From Xiphophorus maculatus (taxonomy: Eukaryota > Chordata > Actinopteri > Cyprinodontiformes > Poeciliidae), in NCBI RefSeq assembly GCF_002775205.1, contig NC_036446.1, positions 15,810,565-15,874,564 of the forward strand: 64,000 nucleotides of DNA. Direction: 5' to 3'. Under the pieces are notes generated by a model. It was not told the origin of the DNA. It saw only the letters and a list, made by a program, of their open reading frames with translations, and did not search any database. This document shows positions 24,912-37,883 of the stretch, piece by piece. Every line of letters begins with the position of its first letter. Position 1 is the stretch's first letter. The position numbers and the translations under genes are program-made.

Positions 24912-27900
24912 TTAAGCTTTGAACTTGTGGAAAATCTCCATCACAGCAATGGTGGTGCTCTGTCCAAAGATGAAAGCTCCAACCACGATTGTTACAACGC
25001 CCCAGATGGTTAAAATGTCCCTGCGATGGCAAACAAAACTCAACAAGTCAGAAGAAAGACGAGGAGAGCAGCTAAAGGAGCAGTGTTATGCATTTTACAG
25101 GCACGTTTTATAGCATAATCAAGTAACTAAGTTGCCTTTAGTTATAAATATAATAGCTGGTTCCATTTACTCACATCAACTTCAGTAACTTGGTGGGAAA
25201 AACTTATATAAGTAGTTTTATTACGCCATAGGTTTTTCTTACTTCAGTATTATTTTGAAATAATGCCGACTTTACTTGAGAACAATTTCTGGCCACTGTA
25301 AATCCCTCAAGTTACCGAGGAACTTGAATGAAGACCAAACATGTTTTTAAAAAATACATCACACACAGAAACACTTACAGTTTATGATGAAGTGAGACAT
25401 CTTGTTTATAAATCGTCTTTATTGTTCTGATGTTATTTTCTATCCAGTGTCTGATGGGCCATTTTGAGGTCAAATAAACCTCAGCAGGTTTGTCCTGCAT
25501 TGTTCCAGCACACGATCATTACTGCTGTAAGTATTATTTTCAAAAGTGTTGTGTTTGTAAGAAAAAATTATTTTAAAGAAAGTTTATAAAAGTTTGATTT
25601 GGAAATAATTTTTTGTAATTTTTTTATTTATTTAGCAATGATAATTAAGTTTTACTAATTTTTAATTTTATTCTTTTTTTTTATCTGAATTTGCAAACCA
25701 TTTTTGAATTTTGCTGAATAAATGTTTTCTTTTAAAAATTAAATCAGTTATTCACTACTTGAGTAGCCTTTTCTTATTAATAATAATAATAATAAATATT
25801 GTTTTACTCTTACTCCAGTAGTTTTTTATGACTACTTTTACTTGTGCTAAAGTAAACATATAGTGGTTTTTGTCTAAATTTTCTTCTGACAAACCTCCTC
25901 GCCTTTATGTTTCTCTTTGAAAATGTTTCCTCCTCGCTCAGCTCCCATTAAACTTGTGCAGACGTTTTCTGACTGTAAAGGCATTTACTTTCTCAGTATC
26001 AAAGGCTTAATGCTCAGTTCATATACAAAAACTCTCATAAAATATATCTACAGAATTTCACTATTAGACCATCGACAAACTAAAAACAAAAAATATCCAA
26101 AAGGGCAGTAGGGTATTTATTATAACCACCAGTGTAGGAAATTGTATATGTAAAATTGTGGATGTTTGCATGCAGATAGCAGTTTTGTACCCAACACATT
26201 GTATTCATGTCCCTGTCCATGGTTTAAATACAGTATTTACACTTACCGGAGTCTTGGAGAGACATCTTCAGTTTGCATTGTGAACACTAAGCAAAGACCT
26301 GCAGCATACACAGAACACCACAGGACTTTTATCGCATAATCAGTCCGACAGTGAAGCAGAATTAAGGTGTAACCAGATAATCAGTTTGGTTCTGCTGGAC
26401 GTTTCCTGTCTGCTAAAAAGAGAGCTTTGCTTTCCTCTGTCGCCCTGTGCTTTTTTTTAATAGAAAAAAATATATTTTTTACGAATAAAAGATGAAAATT
26501 CTTCAAATATACAGATCTTCATGATAAAAATGTTCAGAATCTGATTGTATTGAACTGAATTAATATTTTTCATGGACTGAATTTAATTGTATTTTGGTCT
26601 GAAGGAGCGCTACTGGTTAGTGGATTGTACATCTATGAATCTGAATTAGATTTGTTTAGTTTTTTAATGACATAAATTTCATTGATAGTAGACACAATGG
26701 TCAGACGGCTACATTAAATACCAACCAGTTCCAACGAGAGTTTAGAGTTTAAACGGGTTCTAATTGATAAAATAAAGTTTCTGCTTGCCAGGGAAGATGA
26801 AGATGAAGAAGGCACTGATTCCTCCAATGACGCTGATGACGTCGGCCATGTCTGGGACAAACATGGCGATCAGAAGCGTGAAGGAGATCCAGGCCACAGT
26901 CAGAACGACTCTGCAGCGACTCTCAAACGAATGAGTGACGACCCCCCGGCGATTTCTTTGAAGTCGTAGCACCAGGTTCAGGATCACAGATCTGTTCCAC
27001 GCAGAGACAACATGAGGATCCTCAAAACCACACAAACTCCACTGAGACTTGATATACCTCCCCAGCAGAAGAATAATGGGATATATTGTGATGATCGATA
27101 CTCCAAAAAGCAGCCTGGAGATGATCATCACCACATCATTTCCAGGATATGACATCAGAATATCTGAGGCTACGCCTTGCCCAAAGGTCAAGAAGCCATA
27201 CACACCTGGTGAAAGAGAAGGTGGACGTGGTCAGCAGGTGAGAACGTTCTGGAGAAAGACCGATGTTTGAGACCTGAACCCACCAGTCAGAGTGTAAGTG
27301 AGCAAGCAGAAAAACATGGAGAGCACAGAGATGGCCGTCCAGTGGAGGAGCTTCTGGTTCTCCATACTGCTGTAGATTGCTATACAGGCTTCATGGCACT
27401 GCACTCAAAACACAGAAGGATTCCTCTTGATTTATTAAATGTGACCTAGTAGGCTTTCCTGAACAGGTTGGGATAAGTCTATTGGCTATACAAAATATAT
27501 TCATCACATTTTTATGCATAAAATTATTCTTAGATAATGAGATTTTTGTTTGGTCAGTTCTGGCTATTTTGAGCTCCTTTCAAAATGACCTGCTTTAGGG
27601 CCTCCTGTCACTTTGAATCAAAATAAAGCTGCTGCTGGCCACGCCCCCTAACTCACCACTTGCACATGAAAATGGCTCCAAATAGATGCGCAATTATACG
27701 ACTGTACATCTTTGACTCTGAATAACACCCAAAAGCAGAAATAGAGCCAACAAAAATGCAGCAAGTGGTTTCTAGATAGTAAGTGAACAACTAAACACTC
27801 GTATTTTCCAGCAGCCCTTGAACAGAGCATACAGGGGTAAAACCAGCAGACCAAACCCACTAGAATTCCACTTGGGTTGCTAGGTAACGAGGTTGGGCTT

Positions 27901-30667
27901 CCCTGGGGTTGCTAGGTAACGGTGTAGCGCCCGTGGAATGTAACGGCAATCGGGAGATTTTTTTAAACATCTAATTTTTCAGACACCAGAAACATTAACT
28001 CATTTCCAGAAAACTTCTGGGTGGTTTGTTTAAGCGCCTGGGCTGTTTTTAGAAGCAGTTGAGGCCTAATTGGAAGAATAAAATTTGTATGTTTAAATCC
28101 AGTTTTCTGATACTGGGCAACACATTCAGTAACAAATGCATGATGTTGTTGCTTTGCAGCCTAATGTCAGAAAATCCATCTCCCTCAGACTGGCCCAAAT
28201 AGTATAGAAATCCTTGATGATTACATTTCATTTGATATATTTTAGGCATTCCTTAGAAGTGGAAATTATGTTATTGGTTTTTGTGTTTTTGAACATAAAA
28301 GAGGATTTTGAAAATAACCCAACAAAATCAGGACTCATTCCTCGGAAAATCATGTCTTAAAGTAAAAGAAAGTATTGCAAGACAACAGGAACCTAAAAGA
28401 CATTTTGCTTGTCATTGACAACTTGAATGTGGTTGAAGATGATCGTACCTGGAAGCCAAAGCAAATGGTTGGTACCACACTAAACATGGAGGTCCAGGTA
28501 CTGACTCTGAAAGATACACATATTTACTAAAGTAAATTAGATAAAACGCTAGACTTGTACACACACCATCCAAGAAAAATGAGAGGTACTGACCCTCTGC
28601 TTTGCTCTGGGTAAATAATCCTGTGGCTGTCCATTAGATAATGCTTGACAACGACGGCAACACAGAGATACGTAGCAGCAAGCGTCCCTAATACACTGAC
28701 ACAAGAAAAAACATTCAGAAAATTTAAAAAAAAATATATATGATGTTATCAGAGGTGAGATAAACACAGAGTACCTTGTGTATTTCTGTATGCCGATTTC
28801 TTTTGGGATGGACAGAGGCAGGATGATGAGAAGACACATGATGAAGAGGGCAAAGCGCTGGTCAGTGTACCAGTGATAAGGCATGTCTGCCTCACTTGAT
28901 CCGGTCACAGTCTCGTATAAAGAAATACACACTGAAGAGAGAGAGAGAGAAAAACTGAGTTTCTGTTTACATTCTGTTGCAAAGAGTTTTTGATAAAGAT
29001 AAACCCTCAAATATTATGTTTTTCTGCAAACGTGTGTGAACATTTTTGTACTCGACTTTATTTTGCACAGGTGATTTTTTTTAAATCTGTACATAAATGG
29101 CTAAATTTTGACTGACAACTTATAATTAACATAGCTACATTGGCTTTAAAGACTCCAACTACTGTAAATGTTCAATAAAAATTATTTTTGCAATCAGACT
29201 GTAACCAAAGTAACTTATATTGCAGATTAGTTTGCAAATATCTTTATTTTAAAGAGCCAATGTTTGCTACATGACCCAAGGACCTGCAGGCTGGCTTTGG
29301 AGCAAATATCCAAGCCAACAGAGGATTATGACACAAGGCATGAAAAGTTTTTGGATGCATTAATAGTGGAGCTAAATATCAGGGAAAACTGAAAAAAGCT
29401 GAACATTTGCTGCTTGAAACAACTCAGATAAGAAAAGCAAAAATATCAAATATCTGAAAGCTGAAAAAGAACATCTTTCAGAGCATGAGCCAAGTTTTAG
29501 TTTTCTTGACAGATTATTGTCTAGGTCACCAAGTTCATCAATGACACTCAAAGTCTTACCTGAGTTTACACGAGAAAGAGATAAAGAACATACAATTTTC
29601 CAAACATAAACTAGTTGCTGAGCTCGTTGTACCATTACTTACGTTTTTCCAGTTGGTCTTGCACCACCACCAGGAAGGCGACGCTTATCATGAAGAGGTT
29701 AAAGCAAAAACAGACTTCACAGAGCTGTCCCACAGCTCGTCCACACACCTCCCTCACTACATCCTGATAGGTCTTCTGTCTGCTGACGGACGACGCATAA
29801 CCCAGGATGACCAGACCGCTGATGAGGAATACCAGAGACACCTGCAGAGGAAAACAATGAAGAGTTCAACACAAATCCATACTTGGTGTCACTCCCGCTT
29901 GAAGATTTTAAACCTATGGCCACGGACACACCTGTGAAAGGTGTACCACATCTCAAAATTACTTAATTTTTCACAGTAACTAAAACAGAAACACCAAACT
30001 TAGCATCAACACCATCACTTACAAATGAGAAAACAAAGATCATGATAGGATAACAGAATAATGAAGTGAACCACAATCCAACTCATTTCACAGGATTTAA
30101 CACAATGCTATGTGAAGAAGGAGCTACGACCTCAAGAGAATCATTAAATTAAATCCCTCTAAAGACTGTAGAAATGAGTGACTAACAAATCTTTCTAAAA
30201 GTTACAACCCTATTGGCAGGGGAGATATAAACAAGAACCCAACCCAGAATTATTATTGCTAAAAAACATTAACTTGTGATTTACTCACAATGAGACAAAA
30301 CATTTTTTATAACTATGACAATTTACAAAAAAATAGGAGATTTTTTATTAGGTAAAGCCAAAATGACCCAAATAATTGTCCCTATGAACATATAATACTT
30401 AAAAGACTTTTATGGGTCACAACAATGAGAGTTTTTATGCCTCACATGCTAACAAATGAGAAATAAAATTATGGACCTGAACAGGTATTAAGATTCTGTA
30501 AATTAGGAGCAAAATCCTGGAACAAAAACATAAAACTCAGACTGCTGCTTTGATTGTTCTTAGAAAGCATATTTTACCGCAGTCAGATGCAGTTCAGTGA
30601 AAGTCCACACCAAAACCTGAAGCCTCATTAGGGCTCACCTGTGAAAAAGGGGGCCTCTTTCACACCA

Positions 30668-30703
<36 letters not shown>

Positions 30704-31934
30704 TGCAGGTCAGCATTAGCCCAGCCAGTGCCTTCATCGTGATTCTCATCTGCCTTCACTGCTCTGTCTGGGATTTCTCCAATTGTAGTGGATTTCTCCA
30801 GCCAAATCAAGCTAGAAGTTGTAAATGACAATGTCAATTTCTTGCTCTATTTTAGAACTGTAGTCTGCCTGTAGTTTTAGCAATGGAAGCGGAGGAAGTG
30901 AATGAAATCATTCAGTCCGTGTTGGTTGCACTTCCAAATACTTAATTAACATTAACAGCCTCGTTCTACAGCTCAGCACTTCTGTCTTTGCAGTGGGGGA
31001 TGTTTTTTTTTAATTGAAAGATTTGTACAAAACACAAGGCAGTAATGGAAATAAGTATTCAAATACAACTCAGAAATCAGAGTTATAGGTGCAGTACAGA
31101 CAATAAACTAGAAGGGTAAGGAGAAAATAAAGCAAAAGGGAAAAGAAAAGGAAAAATAGAAATAAAATAGCTCTGAAACAGTATGATTTATGGCAACAAA
31201 ACTGATCAATTGTGTTTTGCAGTAATGTTGAGAATTTCTTAGCATTAAGATTCACCATTAGGCTACTTTATGGGATTTTATGTAACATAACTCACTGGAC
31301 ACAAAACGGAGGAGACAGAAATGTGGATTTGTGTCAGCACAGTGTTCACAAAAGGGGAGGGTTGTTTTACAGTCTTTCTGACAGGATTTTGCTCCAAATG
31401 ATGATTGTTCGCAATTTCCGGTTAGCTTCGTAGCGAACTGGCGCGTTACATCACGGACAAACATTAGTGCCTGGGTTGCATTTAAGACTTAAGAGTCCTC
31501 GCCGCCAGCAAGCAATAAAATAACGAGATTTCCACCATTATCTCAAGTTGTTTCGCCATACAAAGACTGGCGGCTGTTCGCTCACCGGAAGTACGTCATC
31601 GCAAACGTTTTTCCGAAGCGAAATCGTAGCCACCTGCATAAAAACGTCCCAACGAAACTTTCTGATTAAACGCTGAAGGTCTCAGTCGCAGTTTTGAATT
31701 CGACGGGAAGCTCAGAAAGCCCAGAATAATTGGTTTTGAACTCACCAGCTCCACGGTGATGGCGGTGTTCACACCCCCGGCCTTCCCAAAGGCCCAGGGG
31801 AAGTTGAGCAGTCCCGCTCCCAGCGCGGACTTCAGCATGATGAACACCGCTCCGAACGAGCCGAGCCTCGGGGGATCGGCTAAAGATGCCGACCGGGCCA
31901 GCAGGCTGATGCTCTCCCGGGCCAGTTCCTCCAT
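24912..31934 (-). CDS. slc38a8: sodium-coupled neutral amino acid transporter 8 (SLC38A8/SNAT8)
   Basis: Ten minus-strand coding exons join into one frame of 443 aa plus stop (human about 435): 31934-31746, 29841-29643, 28931-28775, 28695-28594, 28506-28449, 27398-27284, 27205-27058, 26991-26789, 26298-26247 and 25020-24912. The product is a multi-pass membrane transporter of the amino acid/auxin permease fold; in mammals it carries glutamine-type neutral amino acids, and its loss causes foveal hypoplasia with optic nerve misrouting. Visible family blocks are [20 protein letters not shown] (TM1, residues 28-47), [88 protein letters not shown] and [12 protein letters not shown] near the C-terminus. 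The start MEELARES has G at -3 and +4 and lies downstream of a TATA box. Two oddities: intron 27057-26992 is only 66 nt, a multiple of three without stops, and intron 26788-26299 has a GC donor. Teleost a/b paralogues exist; which one this is remains open. Confidence 0.94.
25073..25150 (+). repeat. dispersed repeat fragment, family P copy 1 (slc38a8 last intron)
   Basis: TAAAGGAGCAGTGTTATGCA ... ATAATCAAGTAACTA is closely similar to TAAAGGGGCAGTGTTATGTG ... CACAATCAAGTAACTA at 38329-38380. Only this end can be aligned by eye. Confidence 0.6.
27437..28110 (-). repeat. dispersed repeat family R, copy B (slc38a8 intron)
   Basis: Read on the minus strand this copy has CTCAACTGCTTCTAAAAACA, GCGCTTAAACA, GTTACCTAGCAACCC (twice), TGTATGCTCTGTTCAAGGGC, AGAAACCACTTGCTGCATTT, AAGATGTACAGTCGTATAAT, GCGTGGCCAGCAGCAGC and AAAATCTCATTATCTAAGAA. 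It ends GCCTACTAGGTCACATTTAA, the same order as copies A and C. It fills most of the intron between the exons at 28449 and 27398, and its end is only about 38 bp from the 3' splice site. Confidence 0.9.
28937..28950. repeat. short GA microsatellite
   Basis: A GAGAGAGAGAGAGA run on the plus strand, which forms part of the polypyrimidine tract before the slc38a8 exon at 28931. Confidence 0.7.
30671..30702. repeat. (GA)n microsatellite in slc38a8 intron 1
   Basis: An uninterrupted run of about 16 GA units on the plus strand. Confidence 0.9.
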
Positions 31935-32020
31935 GACACCGACCCAGTTTAAGCACTCAGCACCAGGACTAAAGGACACGTTCCCAGACAGGAAACCACT
32001 ATGAGCAACTGGTGTGTGGG

Positions 32021-32030
32021 GAATATATAG
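32021..32030 (-). promoter_or_regulatory. slc38a8: slc38a8 TATA box
   Basis: The minus strand reads CTATATATTC at 32030-32021, about 90 bp upstream of the predicted start codon and immediately downstream of a short (GT)n run. The spacing predicts a start near 31990-31995 and a 5' UTR of about 60 nt. No experimental support. Confidence 0.6.
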
Positions 32031-32059
32031 ACACACACACACAGCCTCACTTAGTTGGT

Positions 32060-34255
32060 CCTAATTTTGAATGTTAAGCATTTCACACTGGGGTGAAAAA
32101 TGTGACACAAAAGTGAGCGTTTGCTTGTGTTCAGTCAACCACTGTCCCTTTATGTTCAGTATTGACAACATGAAGCATCTGAGATGTGCTACAAAACAGA
32201 ACACAACGGCAAAGGAGGGCGTGGACTGTGTAATGAAAGTCTTCCCGTGTAAATAATTTACTCTAAATATTACATTGAGTTAAAATGACAATGAGAAACA
32301 GACAAATATTTTTGTTGTTACTGTTTGTGGTGCTTTGGCAGCTTCTTCTAATAGGCTTCTCTCATGAGAGCAAAACCAATTGAATGCATAGTTATCGAAG
32401 CTAACAATTTGAACTAGTAATGTAAAATGTGGATCTTTTTGCAACTGCAGAATTGCAATGTTTATTGTGTAACCTGGATGCCCAACTCTAGGCTTGGAGA
32501 TAAAATGTCCGGCAGCTTTTAAATGCATTTTCTCCTCCAACACATCTGAGTAAGAGTTCATTTCTTGACTGAAGGGGGTAAAAATTAACTTTGCATTTTA
32601 TGGTGTAATACTGTAAATATAATTCAGGTTAAAAAAAATTATTTTAATGTTTTCACATATTAATTTTTTTTTTTTTTTAGATTATTTGTATTTTTAGTCA
32701 TTTTGTAGATAATTTAGCGCTGGAATTTGCCACCTTTACAACCTAAAGAGCCATTTTGCTCTTTAGCTGCTAATGTCACATAGCTTTTTGAAAAAAGACA
32801 ACTTTTTAGACAAATATCTAGGACATTACTAATGAACCAAAGTTGTATTTCTATTTTTAGGTTTTTAAATAAACATAAAGGAGACTGGATTAATAATGAT
32901 AATGGTCACAGATTCCAAAGAAAACAGATCTTAAAACATATCACTGGTACTTTTAGTGTCATTCTTTGTGGAAATCCAATGCAAATATTGCTGAAAAATT
33001 TAAAGTGGTCAAAAACCATGATTTGTTTTTATATCTTTATTTTAAAAGATTAACTGGTTCTTTTTAATTTTTATCCAACGTTATCTAGATCTTTATTGAA
33101 GGTCCAAAGAGCCACTACAAACCCCTGCCTTAGTGCCTCCATGTTGTTGTGGATAAGCGTGTTAAACAGGAGCAGCAGCAGGCTAGCAAAGATCAATCTG
33201 GGTTGCTGATGAGACCTCAGGGGTTTTTATGCATGTATATTTGATAGGTTTTTATGTTAATTACAAATATAAATACTTAGGACTGTGAGAATCTGTGTCT
33301 GCTGTTTCAATGTGTGTGTCAAATTAGAAGCAGCCTGGAACCAGAGTGACACTGAGTTTGTTAGTCACTCTAGTGACTAACTAGAGGAAGTAAGAGTCGT
33401 TGACCTTTGGGTCACGCTTGAGGAATCAACTGCATACTGAGAGAGACACTTCAATGTTTAGAACAGATGGTTGATTGATAGTTTGTTTTGCTGCTGGGTT
33501 TTTTGTTTGCCGCTCCTTCTATGCAAATGATTTGTAACTTAAACCACGCTTCAATGTAATAAATATGCAGTTGCAAAGGAGCACACCGGTCCGGAGATAA
33601 GGAGTTGTCCCTGGGCAGAGTTTTCCGTTCAATTGTAAGAAATTTAACCGTCTCCATGTGTTCTTATTTTTGTCCAGCGAGAATGTCAGGTTATAGATCT
33701 GACAATATTTGTTAAATGTTAATATGGTGGCTGGTTGGTCTGCTCCTTCTCTCTGCCTCAAGCTGCTAACAGGAAGATTAACCATGTTAACGTGCTTTAG
33801 TCATTGTAAAGATTTTAGTGGAGAGCTAACTTTCAAAGAAACTTCCATCTTTATAACAAAGTACAAATCTTAAATTGTTTGTAATGTACTGCATTTTAAA
33901 CAGTTAGTTTAAAAATTAACTGTTATTGTTGGTTTTGCTCAAATTCAAATATGTGTAAAGTTGATGGTTCATACAGCTTACAGATTTATGCTCTGATGCA
34001 CCCAAATCCTTCCATATGGATAGAACAATCCACGGCACGTGAATTTCATAATCCCTGACAAGCTTGATGCTGCATGGCGCCTGCTGTGGACGGAAAACAT
34101 TAAAATAAAAACCCTGCGTGTTCTGCATCTTACAACACTCAGAGGTCGAAATAATGATTCTTCATTTTCCATTTCATTGGCCTTAGTCATAATAAGTAAG
34201 CCTTAAACTGATTCAAACGAGCAGCAGGTGGCATTTAGAGAGATTAGATGTGTTT
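32060..34255. other. intergenic, no gene seen
   Basis: AT-rich DNA upstream of slc38a8. Reading frames at 32280-32561, 32832-33053, 33451-33785 and 33916-34190 overlap in conflicting frames and match nothing recognisable. Confidence 0.45.
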
Positions 34256-34261
34256 ATGGAC

Positions 34262-34510
34262 TTACAGTTGAAACCAGACATTTACATACACTGAAAAAAA
34301 AATCTGCACATTCTTTTCTCACTGTCGAAGGTAAATCAGACCAAACTTCTTGCCAAAATTATTTCTATTTGCTAAACGCCACAAAACTTAGCGAGAACAT
34401 TTTGGTGTTTTGTTGTTGGAATTTTTTTTAATTCAGAGGTGTTTACATTGGTACTTTGTTATCAGGGATAATAGTCTTTTAAGCTGCATGACTTGGGTCA
34501 AAAGTTAAAA
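34262..34510 (+). mobile_element. Tc1/mariner-type terminal fragment
   Basis: TACAGTTGAAACCAGACATT, followed by TACATACACTG, is the characteristic start of fish Tc1-like inverted terminal repeats (compare the CAGTTGAAGTC...TTTACATACAC ends of the Sleeping Beauty type). Downstream GAGGTGTTTACATTGG and GACTTGGGTCAAA also fit such elements. I did not find a matching opposite end, so it is a fragment. Confidence 0.65.
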
Positions 34511-34969
34511 TTTCAGACTCATTTTGCTTGCATGTGAATGAATTTAACTGGTTTAGGAATTCAAACATGATTAAATTCAACTTACATGTGCAAAGAAAAC
34601 AAGAGATACTGGAATTAAACAAACCTGGCAAAAGGCAAGGTACATATACAGTGTGTGACGACATCATCAATATACCAATTTGGTAAATGACATCATAACT
34701 TAATATGAACGATTAAGATTCATGTTGGAGATGAACAGTAAACATGAATTAAATCATTTTAACGGATTTCTCATCCCATTGGTTACCTTCATTTTTTATT
34801 TTTTGTGTTATTTATTCTATTGAATCACAATAAATTTAAAATCCTTAGAAATATAAAAGCATCTTCTGTTTCTTGTTTTGTTATATAATGGAGATTTGTA
34901 TTTACGAAAGGATTTATCTCCAGGTAGATTTTTATGAAACAAAGAAAAATCTAATTTAGCTTGATATTC

Positions 34970-35345
34970 ATCCATCCATTTTCTAACACCGTTGTCCCTA
35001 ATGAAGTCAGGAGGTGCTGGTGTCTATCTCCAGCTACGTTCCGGGCGAGAGGCGGGGTCACCCTGGCAGGTCGCCAGTCTGTCGCAGGGCAACACAGAGA
35101 CAGACAGGACACACAACCATACACACACACTCACACCTAGGGAGAATTTAGAGAAACCAATTAACCTATCAGTCATTAATGTTAGGTTAATGACTGTTTT
35201 TGGACTGTGGGAGGAAGCTGCAGAACCCGGAGAGAACCCAGCATGCAAACATGCAAACTCCCTGCAGAAAGACTCTGGGCCGGGAATCGAACCCAGGACC
35301 TGTGCCAGCAACAGTGCTACCAACTGCGCCACTGTGCAGCCCTAG
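34970..35345. repeat. fish dispersed repeat (retroelement-like consensus)
   Basis: CATCCATCCATTTTCTAACA, then GTCGCCAGTCTGTCGCAGGG, ACACTCACACCTAGGGAGAA, TTTTTGGACTGTGGGAGGAA, GGGAATCGAACCCAGGACCT and ACTGCGCCACTGTGCAGCCC. This word order recurs at high copy in teleost genomes (recognised from memory). A tandem duplication of TCATTAATGTTAGGTTAATG is inserted. Long open frames on both strands here belong to the repeat. Confidence 0.7.
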
Positions 35346-36925
35346 CTTAATATCACTAAATTTATATCATTGAATCATTTACACACAAACACTGCATCTA
35401 GAGTTTTACTCTAAATTAACATTTTAATAGGCTTCAAATGTTAGGGGATAAAGTTCTGTTTGTTCATGTAATTTATTTATGACGAATGAGGAACAAAATC
35501 ACAATATTCCTGTATGTCAATGGTGACTTATTATAAGACTGTAGATAATTTCTCAATATATCCAGAATAGATTAAAAATATCCTTATTCTCCCTCAGAGG
35601 GGAAATTCAAGTCTTACACAGAATTTTAAAAAGCTCTGAAAGTCCAGAAAAATGAAGTCTGACAGGTTTCACACATCCTGATTTTCAATAACAAGTATTT
35701 TTGTAAGGGAACGTAAACGAGGGTACTCAAATGACTTTGACTGAGAACCTGATGCACTGCTAATCATCTTCCACTGCTAATCATCTTCCACCCGAGGAGA
35801 TGAAGAAAAATTTAAAGGTTTCAAGGTACGACCTGCTTCATCGTGCATGAGAGGAGAAAGACGAGATTAATCTGCTCATGAATCTGCGGTTATGAAACGG
35901 CTTAAGAGTATTAAGTTTAACCTCCTTGTTTCACCTACGCATATTGATACAAGTGAGGCTGAATTCACTCTTAAAAGAACTGCTTTATTTCTGTTCACAC
36001 TCCTTTAAATCAGCAATTTGTTTGAAAATCAGTTTTACACAAACAGGCAAACAAACCATGACAAGAACGCAGACGTGGAAGGAGCTCCAGCAGTTTCATT
36101 TACAGGTATAAAAGGTTTTTTTTTTTTTCTTTAAGAGGAACCTCTTTCTTTTAGTTTTCTTTTAAAATCAGAACCTTTTAATAAAATAGGTTCTGGGAAA
36201 AAAAGTTCAACTGAATGATAACTCTTAAAGCAGAGGATGAAACGTCATTACACATCCAAATTTAGAAACAAGAAGGGTTTAACTTTCTGATTATTAAAAC
36301 TTGCTACACAGCAAAACATTTTGCGCAAAGCTGCCGCTGTATAAACATGAAATGATTACATGTACATAAGGATTTAAAGCATTGTTTAAAAATCTAATTT
36401 TCTTCTTCAGAAGTGGAATAAAGAAAACAGTTTCTATCAAATATTCCTGCTGGATTTAGGTTTTATTTCAGATCTGTTGTCGTTGTTATTGTTTAAACAA
36501 TTACTTAATAAAAAAAATCAGTGAAAGGAGCGGGAAAGGTTGGCAGAAAGAAAGCTCTAGCACAGAGTAATAAACTTTTAATATTCATCTAATAGCTAAA
36601 TGGGTAGAGTGCTTTGCAAAAGAATCTCATACTTTCTTTAAATTTGCCTAAAATGAATGAAATTGTAATGATCTTGATCAGAATAACTTCACTTTCAAGT
36701 TTTTTCCACTCTGGTTCCATTTTTACTTGCATTTATGTTAGTTCAGGACAGATGATCAGAATAAGTTAGAAAACCCGACACAGTACTTGAGAAATGCATC
36801 ATTATCCAGTTTGTAGTCAAATCTGTCAACAAGCCTCGTCTATAAACGCTTAATGCTCTTTTAGGTTGCCCTTTGACCCCACGCAGGTGGTGGGAGACAG
36901 AAGGACTTTAACTAAGACAAAATCA

Positions 36926-37015
36926 TTAACCCCTTAACTGGCAGTATCCCATCCATGGGACAAATTTAGTTTGTTTGAATACTCTGCCTTTTTTGCCGCC
37001 AGTTAAGGGATTAAC
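36926..37015. repeat. small hairpin MITE
   Basis: TTAACCCCTTAACTGGC (36926-36942) and GCCAGTTAAGGGATTAA (36998-37014) form a near-perfect inverted repeat of 17 bp around a 55-base interior. Confidence 0.7.
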
Positions 37016-37349
37016 AGAGGATGTCTTCCACTCTGTGCACGACGCTGGGAAGCTCCTTCAGCAACAGACTGCTGCATCCTAGATCAACAGACTCAATAAG
37101 TGTTTTCATCCCTGCTGTTGTTTGCACTGACTGTTTTCACTTCTGGTAAATGTTTGTTGTTGCTTTTTATTCACACATATACCATTTTTTAAATCATCCT
37201 ATTTGCACGTTTATGGTTTTTATTAACTCTACAGTTTTTTCTTATTTTGTAAATTAGCCTTTGCTGTACAGTATGTTATTGCTAGTTCTACTTTTATATT
37301 TTTATTTTTGTGTAATTCTGCATTATTCGACCTGCCTGTCACATTGCTG

Positions 37350-37405
37350 CTGGTACACCTGAATTTCCCCCCTGGAGGAACAATAAAGGACATTTATATT
37401 ATTTT
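37350..37405 (+). repeat. LINE-like 3' tail
   Basis: CTGAATTTCCCCCCTGGAGG followed by AACAATAAAGGAC resembles the conserved 3' end of fish non-LTR retrotransposons (TTTCCCCC...GGGA..AATAAAG). Recognised from memory. Confidence 0.45.
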
Positions 37406-37883
37406 ATTTTCTATTCTAAGGAGATGTTAAAATGTAATTCTCTGTGTCATGGGGTATTTTTTCATAAGAGGCTTAAAACAAAACACAAAATACTTGGAAA
37501 ACAATTCCCTAGGCATCTTTAAAAAGATTGCAAAAATGACTAAGTCAATTTCTGAGAAATATAAAGAAACTAAGAGACCCAAGACTTCTGCCCAGTATCA
37601 AAAATGCCCCCATCTTAAATGAACCAGAACAAATCCAGTAAATTAAATTAAACTTTTTCAGAATTGAATGTTCTGAAATCTTCTCCACTGTGAACTGCAC
37701 AGTAGGTGGAGCAGCTACCATCAGTCAGATAAAAACTTTTATATCTATAAACATTTAACCAGAAGCTTTGCTGCAGGCATTCACTCCGGACAACAATCAC
37801 CCAGCCTCTCACGGTGGCATCTCCAGTTTAAAAGCCTGCAGCTTGTTGAGTCTTTGCTGTGTGAGTGTCTCTGTTTGGGGTGA

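Noticed and set aside
26760-27203. Single 147-aa exon for slc38a8 including [10 protein letters not shown]
   Set aside because: The 22 extra codons correspond exactly to a 66-nt stretch with good splice sites, and removing them restores the family sequence GRSV.
34992-35345. 117-aa frame and its 102-aa antisense partner
   Set aside because: Both fall within a high-copy fish repeat.
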